Below are positions 7,594-15,660 of a DNA stretch of 64,000 bases, piece after piece. Within the stretch, counting starts at the first letter, position 1. Each line of letters opens with the position of its first letter. The position numbers and the translations under genes are program-made. Origin of the DNA: Anaerolineaceae bacterium (GTDB lineage: Bacteria > Chloroflexota > Anaerolineae > Anaerolineales > Anaerolineaceae); NCBI GenBank assembly GCA_029265815.1, contig JAJUGU010000003.1, forward strand, positions 62,001 through 126,000. Direction: 5' to 3'. Under the pieces are notes generated by a model. The model ran no database searches and was not told where the DNA came from. It saw nothing but the letters and a program-made list of their open reading frames with translations.

Positions 7594-8718
7594 ATGAGCG
7601 TTGAAGTTAGCGAAGTCACCACGAAGCAAGATCTCAAAAAATTTGTTCAATTTCCCAATAAACTTTATCGTGGTAACCGTTTTAGAGTTCCCAGTTTAAT
7701 CTCTGATGAGCTGAAGACGCTCACCCCAGAAACAAACCCGGCTTTTGCCTACAGTCAGGCTCGTTACTGGCTGGCATATCGGGAAGGGAAGATCGTTGGA
7801 CGGGTAGCGGCGATTGTCAGTGAAGGCCACCGCCAGAAGTGGAACCAGGCATACATGCGTTTTGGGTGGATTGACTTCATTGACGACATCGAGGTTGTGG
7901 CTGCTCTGATGTCACAGGTAGAGCGGTGGGCGCGAGAGAAAAAACTTTCTGCAGTTCACGGCCCGCTGGGGTTCACCGACATGGATCATGCAGGGATGCT
8001 GGTGGAAGGCTTTAACGAACCCGGTACACTGGCGACGATCTACAATTACGAGTATTATCCCCGGCAGCTTGAGGCTTTGGGATACGAAAAAGATGTGGAT
8101 TGGGTCGAGTACGAAATTACGGTTCCTCCGACCCCAGATCCAAAGATTGCTAAACTGGCAGAAATTGTCTTACGCCGCGAGAATCTTAAACTCATTGAAT
8201 TCAATGATCGAAAAGAAATTCTCCCCTATGCTCCCCAGATATTCGCATTGGTTAATGAGGGATACCGAAACCTTTACGGTTATGTGCCGTTGAATGATGA
8301 GCAGGTGAAACTCTATACACAGCAATATTTTGGATTTATCAAACCAGAATTTGTTCCAGTGGTTCTCAACGCCAAAGGCGAGATGGTCGCCTTTGGCATC
8401 ACGATGCCATCGCTCACACGGGCATTGCAGAAAGCGAACGGGCGTCTGTTTCCGTTCGGGTTTATTCACGTCTTACGTGCCTTGAAAAAGAATGACCGCG
8501 CTGATCTGTACTTGATCACGGTTAAACCAGAATACCAGGGGAAAGGCATCAATGCCATTCTGATCAACCAGGTGTCAAAAGTATTTGCCCGATATGGCAT
8601 TACGAAAGCTGAATCCAATCCAGAGCTCGAGACCAACCATCTGGTTCAGGGGCAGTGGAAGCATTTCACCACCCGTCAGCACAAGCGCAGACGCTGTTAT
8701 ATCAAGCACCTGAACTGA
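7594..8718 (+). CDS. GNAT-superfamily-like protein (YghO type)
   Basis: The 374-residue protein resembles the YghO-type acetyltransferase-like family. An N-terminal half has PLGFTDMDHAGMLVEGF (about 128-144), and a C-terminal GNAT-like half has LYLITVKPEYQGKGINAILI (about 306-325), where QGKGI is the acyl-CoA pyrophosphate-binding loop. It ends in a basic KRRRCYIKHL segment. GGAG lies 9-10 nt before the ATG. It is monocistronic with its own terminator. The acceptor substrate is unknown. Confidence 0.8.
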   Translation: MSVEVSEVTTKQDLKKFVQFPNKLYRGNRFRVPSLISDELKTLTPETNPAFAYSQARYWLAYREGKIVGRVAAIVSEGHRQKWNQAYMRFGWIDFIDDIEVVAALMSQVERWAREKKLSAVHGPLGFTDMDHAGMLVEGFNEPGTLATIYNYEYYPRQLEALGYEKDVDWVEYEITVPPTPDPKIAKLAEIVLRRENLKLIEFNDRKEILPYAPQIFALVNEGYRNLYGYVPLNDEQVKLYTQQYFGFIKPEFVPVVLNAKGEMVAFGITMPSLTRALQKANGRLFPFGFIHVLRALKKNDRADLYLITVKPEYQGKGINAILINQVSKVFARYGITKAESNPELETNHLVQGQWKHFTTRQHKRRRCYIKHLN

Positions 8719-8727
8719 CATTTCGAG

Positions 8728-8749
8728 ACGCCCGCGAGGGCGTTTTTTC
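8728..8749 (+). terminator. Terminator of the YghO-type gene
   Basis: The stem ACGCCC (8728-8733) / GGGCGT (8738-8743) with loop GCGA is followed by six T. Confidence 0.88.
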
Positions 8750-8758
8750 TAGAAATAA
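8747..8758. repeat. TTCTAGAA-centred palindromic repeat, copy 1
   Basis: TTCTAGAA at 8747-8754 followed by ATAA, overlapping the T-run of the terminator. It is one of five intergenic copies in this window. Confidence 0.5.
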
Positions 8759-8776
8759 CTCTGTGGCAGATTGATC

Positions 8777-8804
8777 TTGACATATAGAAGATTATCTATA
8801 TAAT
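8777..8804 (+). promoter_or_regulatory. arsR promoter with internal operator
   Basis: TTGACA (8777-8782) and TATAAT (8799-8804) are 16 bp apart. Between them lies an inverted repeat, ATATAGA and TCTATAT, which fits an ArsR-type operator blocking polymerase. The predicted transcription start is at or next to the ATG at 8812, so the arsR message is probably leaderless. Confidence 0.8.
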
Positions 8805-8811
8805 AAAATTC

Positions 8812-9108
8812 ATGGATACAGTAGATTTTGCCAAAGCACTCGCAGATGAGACGCGCCAGAAGATCATGGCGCTTTGCTGCTGCAAATCCTTGAGCGTGAA
8901 CGAGATTGTTGAGGCTTTGGCTGGAGTAACCCAGCCCACCGTATCTCATCACCTCAAAATCCTGCGCGAAGCTGGGCTTGTTATCGTGGTGCGTAGAGGA
9001 AAAGAGATTTACTATACCTTGAATCAAGCCAAACTTGCCCAGGCTTGCTGCCATGTCGCGGGTACATTCGCGCCAAATGTAGAAGTACAGATTACGAAAA
9101 AAGAATAA
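8812..9108 (+). CDS. arsR: ArsR-family winged-helix repressor (arsenic/metalloid responsive)
   Basis: The 98-residue protein has the ArsR winged helix: an N-terminal ADETRQKIMALCC, recognition region GVTQPTVSHHLKILREAGLV (about 40-59), and wing VVRRGKEIYYTL. Three consecutive cysteines in ALCCCKSL (about 22-26) and CC near residue 82 are candidate As(III) ligands, so arsenite would release it from DNA. It is transcribed with or just before arsM and faces two copies of a TATAGAT/ATCTATA-type operator. The ATG lies only 7 nt after the -10 box. Confidence 0.92.
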   Translation: MDTVDFAKALADETRQKIMALCCCKSLSVNEIVEALAGVTQPTVSHHLKILREAGLVIVVRRGKEIYYTLNQAKLAQACCHVAGTFAPNVEVQITKKE

Positions 9109-9124
9109 TTTTTTTATACATACA

Positions 9125-9150
9125 TATAGATAAATCTAAATATATCTATA
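9125..9150 (+). promoter_or_regulatory. Second ArsR-type operator upstream of arsM
   Basis: The inverted repeat TATAGATA (9125-9132) / TATCTATA (9143-9150) matches the half-sites of the arsR operator at about 8782-8801. It lies in the 72-bp gap before arsM and suggests ArsR also controls arsM directly. Confidence 0.65.
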
Positions 9151-9180
9151 AATAATTTTGATACAATGAGGAGCCGCATA

Positions 9181-10023
9181 ATGTCAGATGTAAATATCCA
9201 AAAAGAATCAATCACGATCAAAAAGAAAGTAAGAGAGCATTACGCCTCTGCCATAGTGAAAAAAAACACGCCCTCTTCTGGAGGCTGTTGCAGCGAATCA
9301 AGTAACCATTCATGCTGCAATAAAAGCACTCAACTATACGACGACCCGACCGTATTTGAACTTCCCGCTGAAGTTACCGATATTTCCTTTGGCTGCGGTG
9401 ACCCGGTGACACTGGCGTCTCTTCAGCCCGGTCAAACCGTTTTAGATCTCGGTTCAGGCGGGGGCATCGATTGTTTCCTCGCTGCCAAAAAGGTTGGTCC
9501 TGAAGGTCATGTGATCGGCGTGGATATGACACCGGAAATGATCGAAAGGGCGCGTGAGAATAAAACCAGGTTGAAAGCCGATAATGTTGAATTCAGGCTC
9601 GGAGAGATCGAGCATTTGCCCATTGCTGACCAATCGATAGACGTGGTCATTTCGAATTGTGTCATCAACCTTAGTGTAGATAAACAACAGGTGCTCAATG
9701 AAGTCTACCGGGTGTTGAAACCTGGTGGAAAGCTTGCTGTCAGTGATATTGTCACCCAGGGATCCCTTCCAGAAATTTTGATGGAAGATTTGACTGCCTG
9801 GGCTGGCTGCATTTCAGGTGCACTGGATATTAACGAATATGTTTCCATCATCGAAAAGGCAGGCTTCATCAAGGTGGAGGTCAGGCCGGTTTATTTCGAT
9901 GATGATATGGTCAAAGAGGCTGAAAAGTCATTAGATAAGAAAAAATTCGCAGGATTATCACGAGAGACAATTAAGAAAATGATTTTCAGTGCCAAGATCA
10001 CGGCATTTAAACCTGCTTCCTGA
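9181..10023 (+). CDS. arsM: Arsenite S-adenosylmethionine methyltransferase
   Basis: The 280-residue SAM-dependent enzyme methylates As(III) to volatile or less toxic species. The class I methyltransferase motif VLDLGSGGGIDCFLAA is at about 91-106, followed by GVDMTPEMIERAR. The ArsM arsenic-binding cysteines are visible: CC at about 38-39, FGCG at about 70-73, NCVIN near 160, and WAGCISGAL near 209. The ATG at 9181 follows GAGGAG by 7 nt; an earlier ATG at 9166 overlaps that site. The 14-bp hairpin after the stop ends the operon. Confidence 0.93.
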   Translation: MSDVNIQKESITIKKKVREHYASAIVKKNTPSSGGCCSESSNHSCCNKSTQLYDDPTVFELPAEVTDISFGCGDPVTLASLQPGQTVLDLGSGGGIDCFLAAKKVGPEGHVIGVDMTPEMIERARENKTRLKADNVEFRLGEIEHLPIADQSIDVVISNCVINLSVDKQQVLNEVYRVLKPGGKLAVSDIVTQGSLPEILMEDLTAWAGCISGALDINEYVSIIEKAGFIKVEVRPVYFDDDMVKEAEKSLDKKKFAGLSRETIKKMIFSAKITAFKPAS

Positions 10024-10040
10024 TGTTTCATATCTGCCAG

Positions 10041-10090
10041 CACAATACACTCCCACAGCATTTGCCAGGGAGTGTATTGTGTTTTGTTTT
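10041..10090 (+). terminator. Terminator of arsRM
   Basis: A perfect 14-bp stem (10041-10054 / 10068-10081) is followed by TTTTGTTTTC. Confidence 0.92.
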
Positions 10091-10098
10091 CTTAACCG

Positions 10099-10752
10099 TC
10101 AATCATAAAGGTCAGATGATTCTTGTTTTTCCAGACAGTCCTGATTCATTTGCAGGGTTTCTCTTTCGACAAATTCGTTTAATAAAGATTGGTTCCCAAA
10201 TAACTGAGCATGCACCGTTGTCAAATCGCGTGGGGTAAGCATGAATATCTTTTGTGTTTCCAGTTCTTCTCTTAATTCCAGGTTCTGCCCAGATTTCAAG
10301 AAAAGGTCGTATATCATCATTGTGTCATCATCCGCTGCAATCCTGTTGATCGAGAAATTTCCACATCCGCAGCAGCGGTGAATGATCATTAACTCGCCCT
10401 GTTTCTCATTTCCATATTTCTTGATACTGCGTTTGATCGAAAGCCCAACGGGTTCCATTCTGCTCTTGCACTTGCATCTTCTATCGCCAGGTTTTAAATG
10501 GTCCACATGCCTTGACCAGAGACAGTTTGGACAGTGATTGCGGTTATTGACACCTGAACGCTCACGGTCAGCAGTAATAAAAGCCCCACAGTGAAGGCAT
10601 CTGAAGTGATTTGTATCGAACATCACACGTTTGTGATGATTCTCAGATTTTTTGTTTTTTGACCGCTGTCTTTGTTCGGATGATCGCTTTTTTTCGAAAG
10701 GCTCATCAATGTCATAATCCCAATGGCGTATCTGTTGATCGTTATTTTTCAT
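10099..10752 (-). CDS. RNHCP domain zinc-ribbon protein
   Basis: The 217-residue protein has a basic, low-complexity N-terminus (about 1-45) followed by the RNHCP domain. CLHCGAFIT (about 52) and NRNHCPNCLWSRHVD (about 71-85) supply Cys ligands; the second contains the signature RNHCP. A further CKCKSRMEPVGL and HRCCGCGNFSINRIAADD complete the domain. The family is conserved but uncharacterised. It may bind nucleic acid through zinc ribbons, which is inference. AAGGA lies about 6 nt before the ATG. The leader carries a terminator-like hairpin just upstream. Confidence 0.82.
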   Translation of the reverse strand: MKNNDQQIRHWDYDIDEPFEKKRSSEQRQRSKNKKSENHHKRVMFDTNHFRCLHCGAFITADRERSGVNNRNHCPNCLWSRHVDHLKPGDRRCKCKSRMEPVGLSIKRSIKKYGNEKQGELMIIHRCCGCGNFSINRIAADDDTMMIYDLFLKSGQNLELREELETQKIFMLTPRDLTTVHAQLFGNQSLLNEFVERETLQMNQDCLEKQESSDLYD

Positions 10753-10761
10753 TGATTCCTT

Positions 10762-10796
10762 AAAAACAAACCAGCCGCAGTTTTACCCGCGGCTGG
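10762..10796 (-). promoter_or_regulatory. Terminator-like hairpin in the RNHCP gene leader
   Basis: On the minus strand, CCAGCCGC (10796-10789) pairs with GCGGCTGG (10778-10771) and is followed by a T-rich tract, ending about 10 nt before the start codon at 10752. There is no minus-strand gene upstream for it to terminate, so it may act as an attenuator of the RNHCP gene itself. Confidence 0.5.
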
Positions 10797-11144
10797 ATGT
10801 GACAGATTAATAGAATTAATTACCAAATGGCTAGATCTACATGATGACCCTATCAATTGTCAACACAATATCATAGCCGTTGCATTCCATTAAATGCAAA
10901 CCACGGGCGAGACCGCACCCGTGGAAAATAAACTTCAAACAAAAAAGAGGTTTCTTTAATCCTGAAGGTGCGCTCGAGCTGAGAATGGAATGACAACGAC
11001 CGTGACTCTGTTAACCAAAAAACCCTCTCCAATAGTTAATATCTTTTGAATTATCACACAAGAATAAAGGATGTCAAGGAAAAGACACCAGAGGAATTGA
11101 TCCTGAAAAATCTTCTTATATCTCCTTGAAGGTATAATAATTTC
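10797..11144. other. Divergent intergenic region between RNHCP gene and radA
   Basis: No coding region is seen. It contains two further small inverted repeats: TGCATT/AATGCA (10881-10886/10893-10898) and CCACGGG/CCCGTGG (10901-10907/10918-10924). A possible minus-strand -35 TTGACA lies at 10863-10858. The radA promoter must lie in the right half, but I see no clear consensus. Confidence 0.45.
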
Positions 11145-12578
11145 ATGTCAAAAGCGATCAGCCAGTATGTTTGCCAGCAATGTGGAAAGGTTGCGCCGCG
11201 CCCGCTGGGAAAGTGTCCGCAGTGCGGCGGGTGGGATACGATGGTGGAGGAAGTGCTTGTTGAACAGACTCCGCCCTCCAGGCCGCATCTCCGAGGATTG
11301 AACACGCGTTCACAGCCTCACCGCATGGGTGATATCGAAGGAAATGTCGAGCAACGCATCCCGCTTCCGATTGGCGAGTTTGCCAGGGTACTTGGCGGAG
11401 GGGTGGTTCCAGGCTCGATCGTCCTGGTTGGTGGAGATCCGGGCATTGGCAAATCCACGCTGCTTTTGCAAATGGCGATGGAGATGGCTAGCACCGATGA
11501 ACGGGCTATCATATCCAGATTTCGTCAAAAAGTGCTCTATGTTTCAGGTGAAGAGTCTGAACGCCAGATCAAAATGCGAGCTCTGCGCCTGTCACGCCTG
11601 GCAGGAGAGACTGAAGCAAATGCGTTCAGTGATGATTTGCTGCTGCTCACTGAAACCAATCTCGATGTCATCCTTGAACATGTAAAAGATGTCAAACCCG
11701 ACCTGCTGGTGGTTGATTCCATTCAAACCGTTTATCTACCAGAAATGAACTCAACGGCCGGATCGGTGAGCCAGGTACGCGAGTGTGCCAACCGGCTGCG
11801 CGAACTGGCAAAGTCCAGCGGCATAGCAGTTTTTCTGGTAGGTCATGTAACCAAAGAAGGCGTGATTGCCGGTCCACGGGTGCTGGAGCATATCGTGGAT
11901 ACGGTGCTCTATGTTGAAGGTGACCGCTTTCAATCTTACCGCCTGCTGCGGTCGGTGAAAAATCGTTTTGGGGCCACAGCAGAAGTGGGTGTATTTGAAA
12001 TGCGCGACCGCGGTATGGTGGAAGTAAATAACCCATCAGAAGCGTTCCTGGCTGAAAGAATGGTCAACGCTCCTGGGTCAGCGATTGCGGTGACCATGGA
12101 AGGTACGCGGCCATTGCTGGTAGAAATCCAGGGGCTCGCCAGTCCGAGTAATCTGGGCAATCCACGCCGCACACCAAATGGAGTGGAATTTAACCGCCTG
12201 ATGATGATCACCGCTGTGTTAACTCGACGCCTGGGGTTGCGGTTGGCTGAACAAGACATCTTTGTGAATGTTGTTGGCGGCCTGCAGGTGGGTGAACCTG
12301 CCGCCGATCTTGCCGTCGCCGCTGCCATCGCTTCTTCGATGAAAGACATCCCGGTAAAAGCCGATACTGTTTTAATCGGTGAAGTGGGGCTTTCGGGTGA
12401 GCTGCGCTGGGTAGGGCAAATGAACGCCCGCCTGCGCGAAGCGGCTAAACTGGGATTCAAAACCGCAATTATCCCGCGCCGCATCCGCAGCGGTGAGCCG
12501 CTGCCGCAGGGTATAGAACTGCGTGAGGCTCGCTCGTTGCGCGAAGCGTTGAATTTTGCGCTGATGCCAGAGAAATAA
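11145..12578 (+). CDS. radA: DNA repair protein RadA
   Basis: The 477-residue RecA-like helicase promotes branch migration in recombinational repair. It has an N-terminal zinc ribbon CQQCG...CPQCGGWD (about 9-30), Walker A GGDPGIGKST (about 96-105), Walker B LLVVDSIQT (about 187-195), the RadA-specific KNRFG motif (about 270-274), and a C-terminal Lon-like domain (NVVGGLQVGEPAADLAVA, about 375-392). The order and length are typical, so the protein should be intact. It is followed at 43 bp by the DUF6391-like gene, probably in the same transcript. Confidence 0.97.
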   Translation: MSKAISQYVCQQCGKVAPRPLGKCPQCGGWDTMVEEVLVEQTPPSRPHLRGLNTRSQPHRMGDIEGNVEQRIPLPIGEFARVLGGGVVPGSIVLVGGDPGIGKSTLLLQMAMEMASTDERAIISRFRQKVLYVSGEESERQIKMRALRLSRLAGETEANAFSDDLLLLTETNLDVILEHVKDVKPDLLVVDSIQTVYLPEMNSTAGSVSQVRECANRLRELAKSSGIAVFLVGHVTKEGVIAGPRVLEHIVDTVLYVEGDRFQSYRLLRSVKNRFGATAEVGVFEMRDRGMVEVNNPSEAFLAERMVNAPGSAIAVTMEGTRPLLVEIQGLASPSNLGNPRRTPNGVEFNRLMMITAVLTRRLGLRLAEQDIFVNVVGGLQVGEPAADLAVAAAIASSMKDIPVKADTVLIGEVGLSGELRWVGQMNARLREAAKLGFKTAIIPRRIRSGEPLPQGIELREARSLREALNFALMPEK

Positions 12579-12588
12579 ATCTTTGGTT

Positions 12589-12620
12589 CATTCAGGAGGA
12601 TTAACATTCAGGAGGATTAA
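12589..12620 (+). repeat. Tandem duplication of a Shine-Dalgarno segment
   Basis: The 16-mer CATTCAGGAGGATTAA is present twice back to back (12589-12604 and 12605-12620). Each copy carries AGGAGG. The second copy is 6 nt from the GTG start of the next gene. Confidence 0.85.
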
Positions 12621-12621
12621 G

Positions 12622-13170
12622 GTGAGGGAATTTAATGGACTTCTCAACTGGGGACCGCTTTCCATGATCCGTCGGAATCACGGGCTTGAGCACGCAACCA
12701 TGAACCTGCTGACCGCTGAGTATCCACATGGATCTTTTGCCGGGCACTCCGACAGCAAGGGATTTTGGATCGTTGGCGATGTCTCCACCGATAAACTTCT
12801 GGAGGTTGTTCAAAACGCGTTGCGGCGTATGAAATCAGGTGAGAAATCTTTGGCCATTCATGCTAACTGCGGCACTAATTATGTCACTGCTGGATTGATC
12901 GCTGGATCTATCGCCTGGCTGGCAACATTAAAGAATACCAATAAATTATCAAAAAAATTAGACCGCTGGCCGCTGCTGGTAATGATCATCACCGGAGCAT
13001 TGATCGCAGCCCAACCATTGGGTCCGAAGGTGCAGGCGCATATCTCCACATCGGGGCAGCCTGGAAACCTTGTCGTCAAACAGATTGTTCGTTATGAACG
13101 CAAAGGTCCTGCAATTCACCGAATCTTAACGATGGACGAAATACCAACTGCTGAAGAAAAGAGAGATTGA
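12622..13170 (+). CDS. DUF6391-like membrane protein
   Basis: The 182-residue protein has the motif RRNHGLEHATMNLL (about 15-28), seen in DUF6391-type proteins of Chloroflexi and Cyanobacteria. Two hydrophobic segments (about 90-107 and 119-136) flank a basic linker, so it is likely a two-pass membrane protein with a conserved His-containing soluble face. The GTG at 12622 is chosen because AGGAGG of the second repeat copy precedes it by 6 nt; the protein would start MREFNGLL. Function unknown. Probably cotranscribed with radA. Confidence 0.65.
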   Translation: MREFNGLLNWGPLSMIRRNHGLEHATMNLLTAEYPHGSFAGHSDSKGFWIVGDVSTDKLLEVVQNALRRMKSGEKSLAIHANCGTNYVTAGLIAGSIAWLATLKNTNKLSKKLDRWPLLVMIITGALIAAQPLGPKVQAHISTSGQPGNLVVKQIVRYERKGPAIHRILTMDEIPTAEEKRD

Positions 13171-13264
13171 AAAAGGATTGACCGAAGAGTGAATCATTTT
13201 AACCGCTGCGTTCTAATCATTATTCAACAATGCTTTTCATGGTTGTGATTGGGAGAAATCTATT

Positions 13265-14269
13265 TTGACTAAGGCAAATATCCACTTGCTGCGAGGAGAC
13301 GATGCTTACTCGATCGCGCAGCACATTAAAAAGATAGCCGCGACTCTCGGCTCTGATTTTAATCCGTCGATGAACCTGGTGCGTCTCGATGCAAAAACAG
13401 CCACTCTTGAGGAAATCCAGACCGCAATATCCACTCTGCCATTTTTCGGCGGTAGTCGTCTGGTGATTATCGATTCAGCGGCGAACAAGATCGACAAAGC
13501 ACGGCAGGAAAAGTATGTTGTCACATTGACTTCTGTGCCACCCACCACTCATCTGGTACTGATTGCTGAAGATCATCAGAAATGGAAGAAAGATGGCAAT
13601 CATTGGACCCGAATTTGGGAAACACTGACTCCCACTCACTGGCTCATAAAAGGGTTGAGTGAACATCCGTCAACCGAGATCATCGACTTTGCATTGCCCG
13701 ATGAGAAGACTATGGGGGCCTGGATTACAGCTGAGGCCAAAATGCAAGGCGGAGAAATCGACGCGGATGCAGCACAAGAACTGAGCCGTCACATTGGCAA
13801 TGATACCAGCATTGCCAGTCAAGAGATCGCAAAGCTACTGATGTACGTAAACTTCAAGCGGCCGGTGACCCGTGAGGATGTGCTAGAGCTGGTTTCAGAT
13901 GAGGGATCTACCGATGTGTTTAAAATGCTCGACCACCTGATGCTGGGAGATACACGTACCGCTCAATCTATGATGCACGGTTTACTGGGTGATTCTCAGC
14001 CTGAGGTGATCCTGGGAGCAGTGATTCACCGCTTCAGACAGTTAATTCAGGTGCGAGAGGCACTGGATGATGGTGACGACCTTAAAGAACTGGTAAGTAA
14101 GCGCGTCATCTTCTTCAACCAGGTGAACGATTATTCTAAAGCTGCGCGACGTTTTAGCATGCAGCGTCTGGAGGAGATCTACAAGCGCCTACTGCAGATG
14201 GATGTTCAAGCCAAAACCTCACAGGTAGATCTGGCCACAAATTTGGAAATGCTGATAATGGAAGTTTAA
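13265..14269 (+). CDS. holA: DNA polymerase III delta subunit
   Basis: The 334-residue AAA+-fold clamp-loader subunit opens the beta clamp. The N-terminal LLRGDDAYSIAQHIKK is the usual degenerate nucleotide-binding start, followed by LPFFGGSRLVIID (about 59-71). The DGNDTSIASQEIAKLLMYV-like helical region is at about 178-198 and the HRFRQL collar segment near 257. The TTG at 13265 is accepted as start because GGGAG lies upstream and the family's N-terminus begins right there. It is a separate unit from the upstream gene (94-bp gap). Confidence 0.9.
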   Translation: MTKANIHLLRGDDAYSIAQHIKKIAATLGSDFNPSMNLVRLDAKTATLEEIQTAISTLPFFGGSRLVIIDSAANKIDKARQEKYVVTLTSVPPTTHLVLIAEDHQKWKKDGNHWTRIWETLTPTHWLIKGLSEHPSTEIIDFALPDEKTMGAWITAEAKMQGGEIDADAAQELSRHIGNDTSIASQEIAKLLMYVNFKRPVTREDVLELVSDEGSTDVFKMLDHLMLGDTRTAQSMMHGLLGDSQPEVILGAVIHRFRQLIQVREALDDGDDLKELVSKRVIFFNQVNDYSKAARRFSMQRLEEIYKRLLQMDVQAKTSQVDLATNLEMLIMEV

Positions 14270-14299
14270 ATCCTTATTTAGAACGGTTGAGGTGAAATC

Positions 14300-15364
14300 A
14301 TGACCAGTCTATTCGATCCGCTGAAGATCAAGGATATTACTCTGCGCAACCGCATTGGTGTTTCACCAATGTGCCAGTATTCCTATACCAATGGTTTTTC
14401 CAATGACTGGCAGCTGGTACACCTGGGCTCGCGGGCTGTCGGCGGTGCAGGATTGATCATCACAGAAGCAACTGCGGTTGAATCGCGTGGACGTATCACC
14501 CCCTTTGACGTTGGTATTTGGGATGATGATCATATCGAACCGCTTTCGCTTGTGGCGAGTGTTATCAAAACTAACGGTGCAGTACCCGGAATTCAGATCG
14601 CGCACGCCGGTCGCAAAGCCTGCACCGGCAAACCCTGGGAAGGGGGAAAACCCTTGCCGTCAGACGACCCTCTCTGGTGGCCGGTTGTAGGTGCCAGTCC
14701 AATTCCTTACAGTGATACACATCAGGTACCCACTCCTTTGAAGGTAAACGAGATCCAAAAAATTCAAGGGTTGTTTGAAAAAGCGGCGATTCGGGCACTT
14801 GCCTCAGGATTTGAGTGGTTGGAAGTTCATGCTGCTCATGGCTATCTGCTGCAATCTTTTCTCTCACCTCTTTCCAATCAACGCACTGACGCCTACGGCG
14901 GATCGTTTGAAAACCGCACACGTTTTCTCATTGAGACTGTCCAATCCGTGCGGCGGGTCTGGCCTGAACGCCTGCCTTTGACTGTAAGGATCTCTGGAAC
15001 GGAATGGGTGGATGGCGGCTGGGATGTAGAAGATTCTGTCGAGTTGGCCAGACTGCTGAAGGGGGAAGGCGTTGATTTGATCGACTGTTCCTCTGGAGGT
15101 AACGCTGTCAATGCCAGGGTTCCAACCGATGAAGGCTATCAGGTGCACATTGCCGAAGCAGTGCGTTCCAAGGCAGAAATCCGAACTGCGGCTGTTGGAT
15201 TAATTACCCGCGCGCAACATGCCGAAGAAATTATTGCCAGTGAAAAAGCCGATCTTGTCCTTCTGGGCCGTGAAATGCTGCGAAATCCTTACTGGGCAAT
15301 TCAGGCAGCCAGGGAATTGGGGCGGCCGCTGCCTGTTGCACCACAATACCTGCGGGCGTTTTAA
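14300..15364 (+). CDS. namA: NADPH dehydrogenase, old yellow enzyme family (YqjM/NamA class)
   Basis: The 354-residue FMN TIM-barrel enzyme reduces activated C=C bonds. It has SPMCQYS (about 22-28, with the YqjM-class Cys that tunes FMN), GLIITEATAVESRGR (about 51-65), IQLAH-like IQIAHAGRKA (about 98-107), EVHAAHGYLLQSFLSP (about 175-190), and the phosphate-binding DLVLLGREMLRNPYW near the end. Length and motifs match the thermophilic-like YqjM class. The gene lies 30 bp after holA, so they may share a transcript, with a bidirectional terminator behind. Confidence 0.92.
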   Translation: MTSLFDPLKIKDITLRNRIGVSPMCQYSYTNGFSNDWQLVHLGSRAVGGAGLIITEATAVESRGRITPFDVGIWDDDHIEPLSLVASVIKTNGAVPGIQIAHAGRKACTGKPWEGGKPLPSDDPLWWPVVGASPIPYSDTHQVPTPLKVNEIQKIQGLFEKAAIRALASGFEWLEVHAAHGYLLQSFLSPLSNQRTDAYGGSFENRTRFLIETVQSVRRVWPERLPLTVRISGTEWVDGGWDVEDSVELARLLKGEGVDLIDCSSGGNAVNARVPTDEGYQVHIAEAVRSKAEIRTAAVGLITRAQHAEEIIASEKADLVLLGREMLRNPYWAIQAARELGRPLPVAPQYLRAF

Positions 15365-15367
15365 GAA

Positions 15368-15383
15368 TTATTTCTAGAAATAA
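15368..15383. repeat. TTCTAGAA-centred palindromic repeat, copy 2
   Basis: A perfect 16-bp palindrome TTATTTCTAGAAATAA starts four bases after the namA stop. Confidence 0.6.
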
Positions 15384-15386
15384 ACG

Positions 15387-15420
15387 AAAAGGCTGGAGTT
15401 TTTCGCTCCAGCCTTTTGAT
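15387..15420. terminator. Bidirectional terminator between namA and the PLDc_N gene
   Basis: A 12-bp perfect stem (15387-15398 / 15405-15416) has A and T runs on the outer ends, serving the converging genes on both sides. Confidence 0.9.
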
Positions 15421-15645
15421 CTACTCTATTTCTTCAGGTTTGACAATGAGAAACGCAATCGCTCCAAGCCAGGGAACGGCTGCGATGACCAGCGTCCAGA
15501 TCGCTTTGGGAATGGCCGAAAGTTTTCGATCACGTAACCGGCACATACAGACGATGGATAATACGATCCAGCCAAGAACAACCAGGATGCTGAAAATCGA
15601 TGTGGCGATATAGCCGAACATGTTGAAGCCACTGTTCATGATCAT
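15421..15645 (-). CDS. PLDc_N (phospholipase D N-terminal-like) small membrane protein
   Basis: The 74-residue protein has two transmembrane helices separated by a basic loop (CRLRDRKLSAIPKAIW). The second helix is followed by the family's end motif WLGAIAFLIVKPEE, matching the PLDc_N domain found alone in many small bacterial proteins. GGAG lies about 7 nt before the ATG. It sits 15 bp downstream of galE and is probably cotranscribed with it. Function unknown; often linked to membrane stress or bacteriocin immunity-like contexts in other genomes. Confidence 0.8.
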   Translation of the reverse strand: MIMNSGFNMFGYIATSIFSILVVLGWIVLSIVCMCRLRDRKLSAIPKAIWTLVIAAVPWLGAIAFLIVKPEEIE

Positions 15646-15660
15646 TTCATTTCTCCAGTT

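Noticed and set aside
10023-10238. Plus-strand ORF after arsM
   Set aside because: It starts inside the arsRM terminator region and runs antisense to the RNHCP gene.
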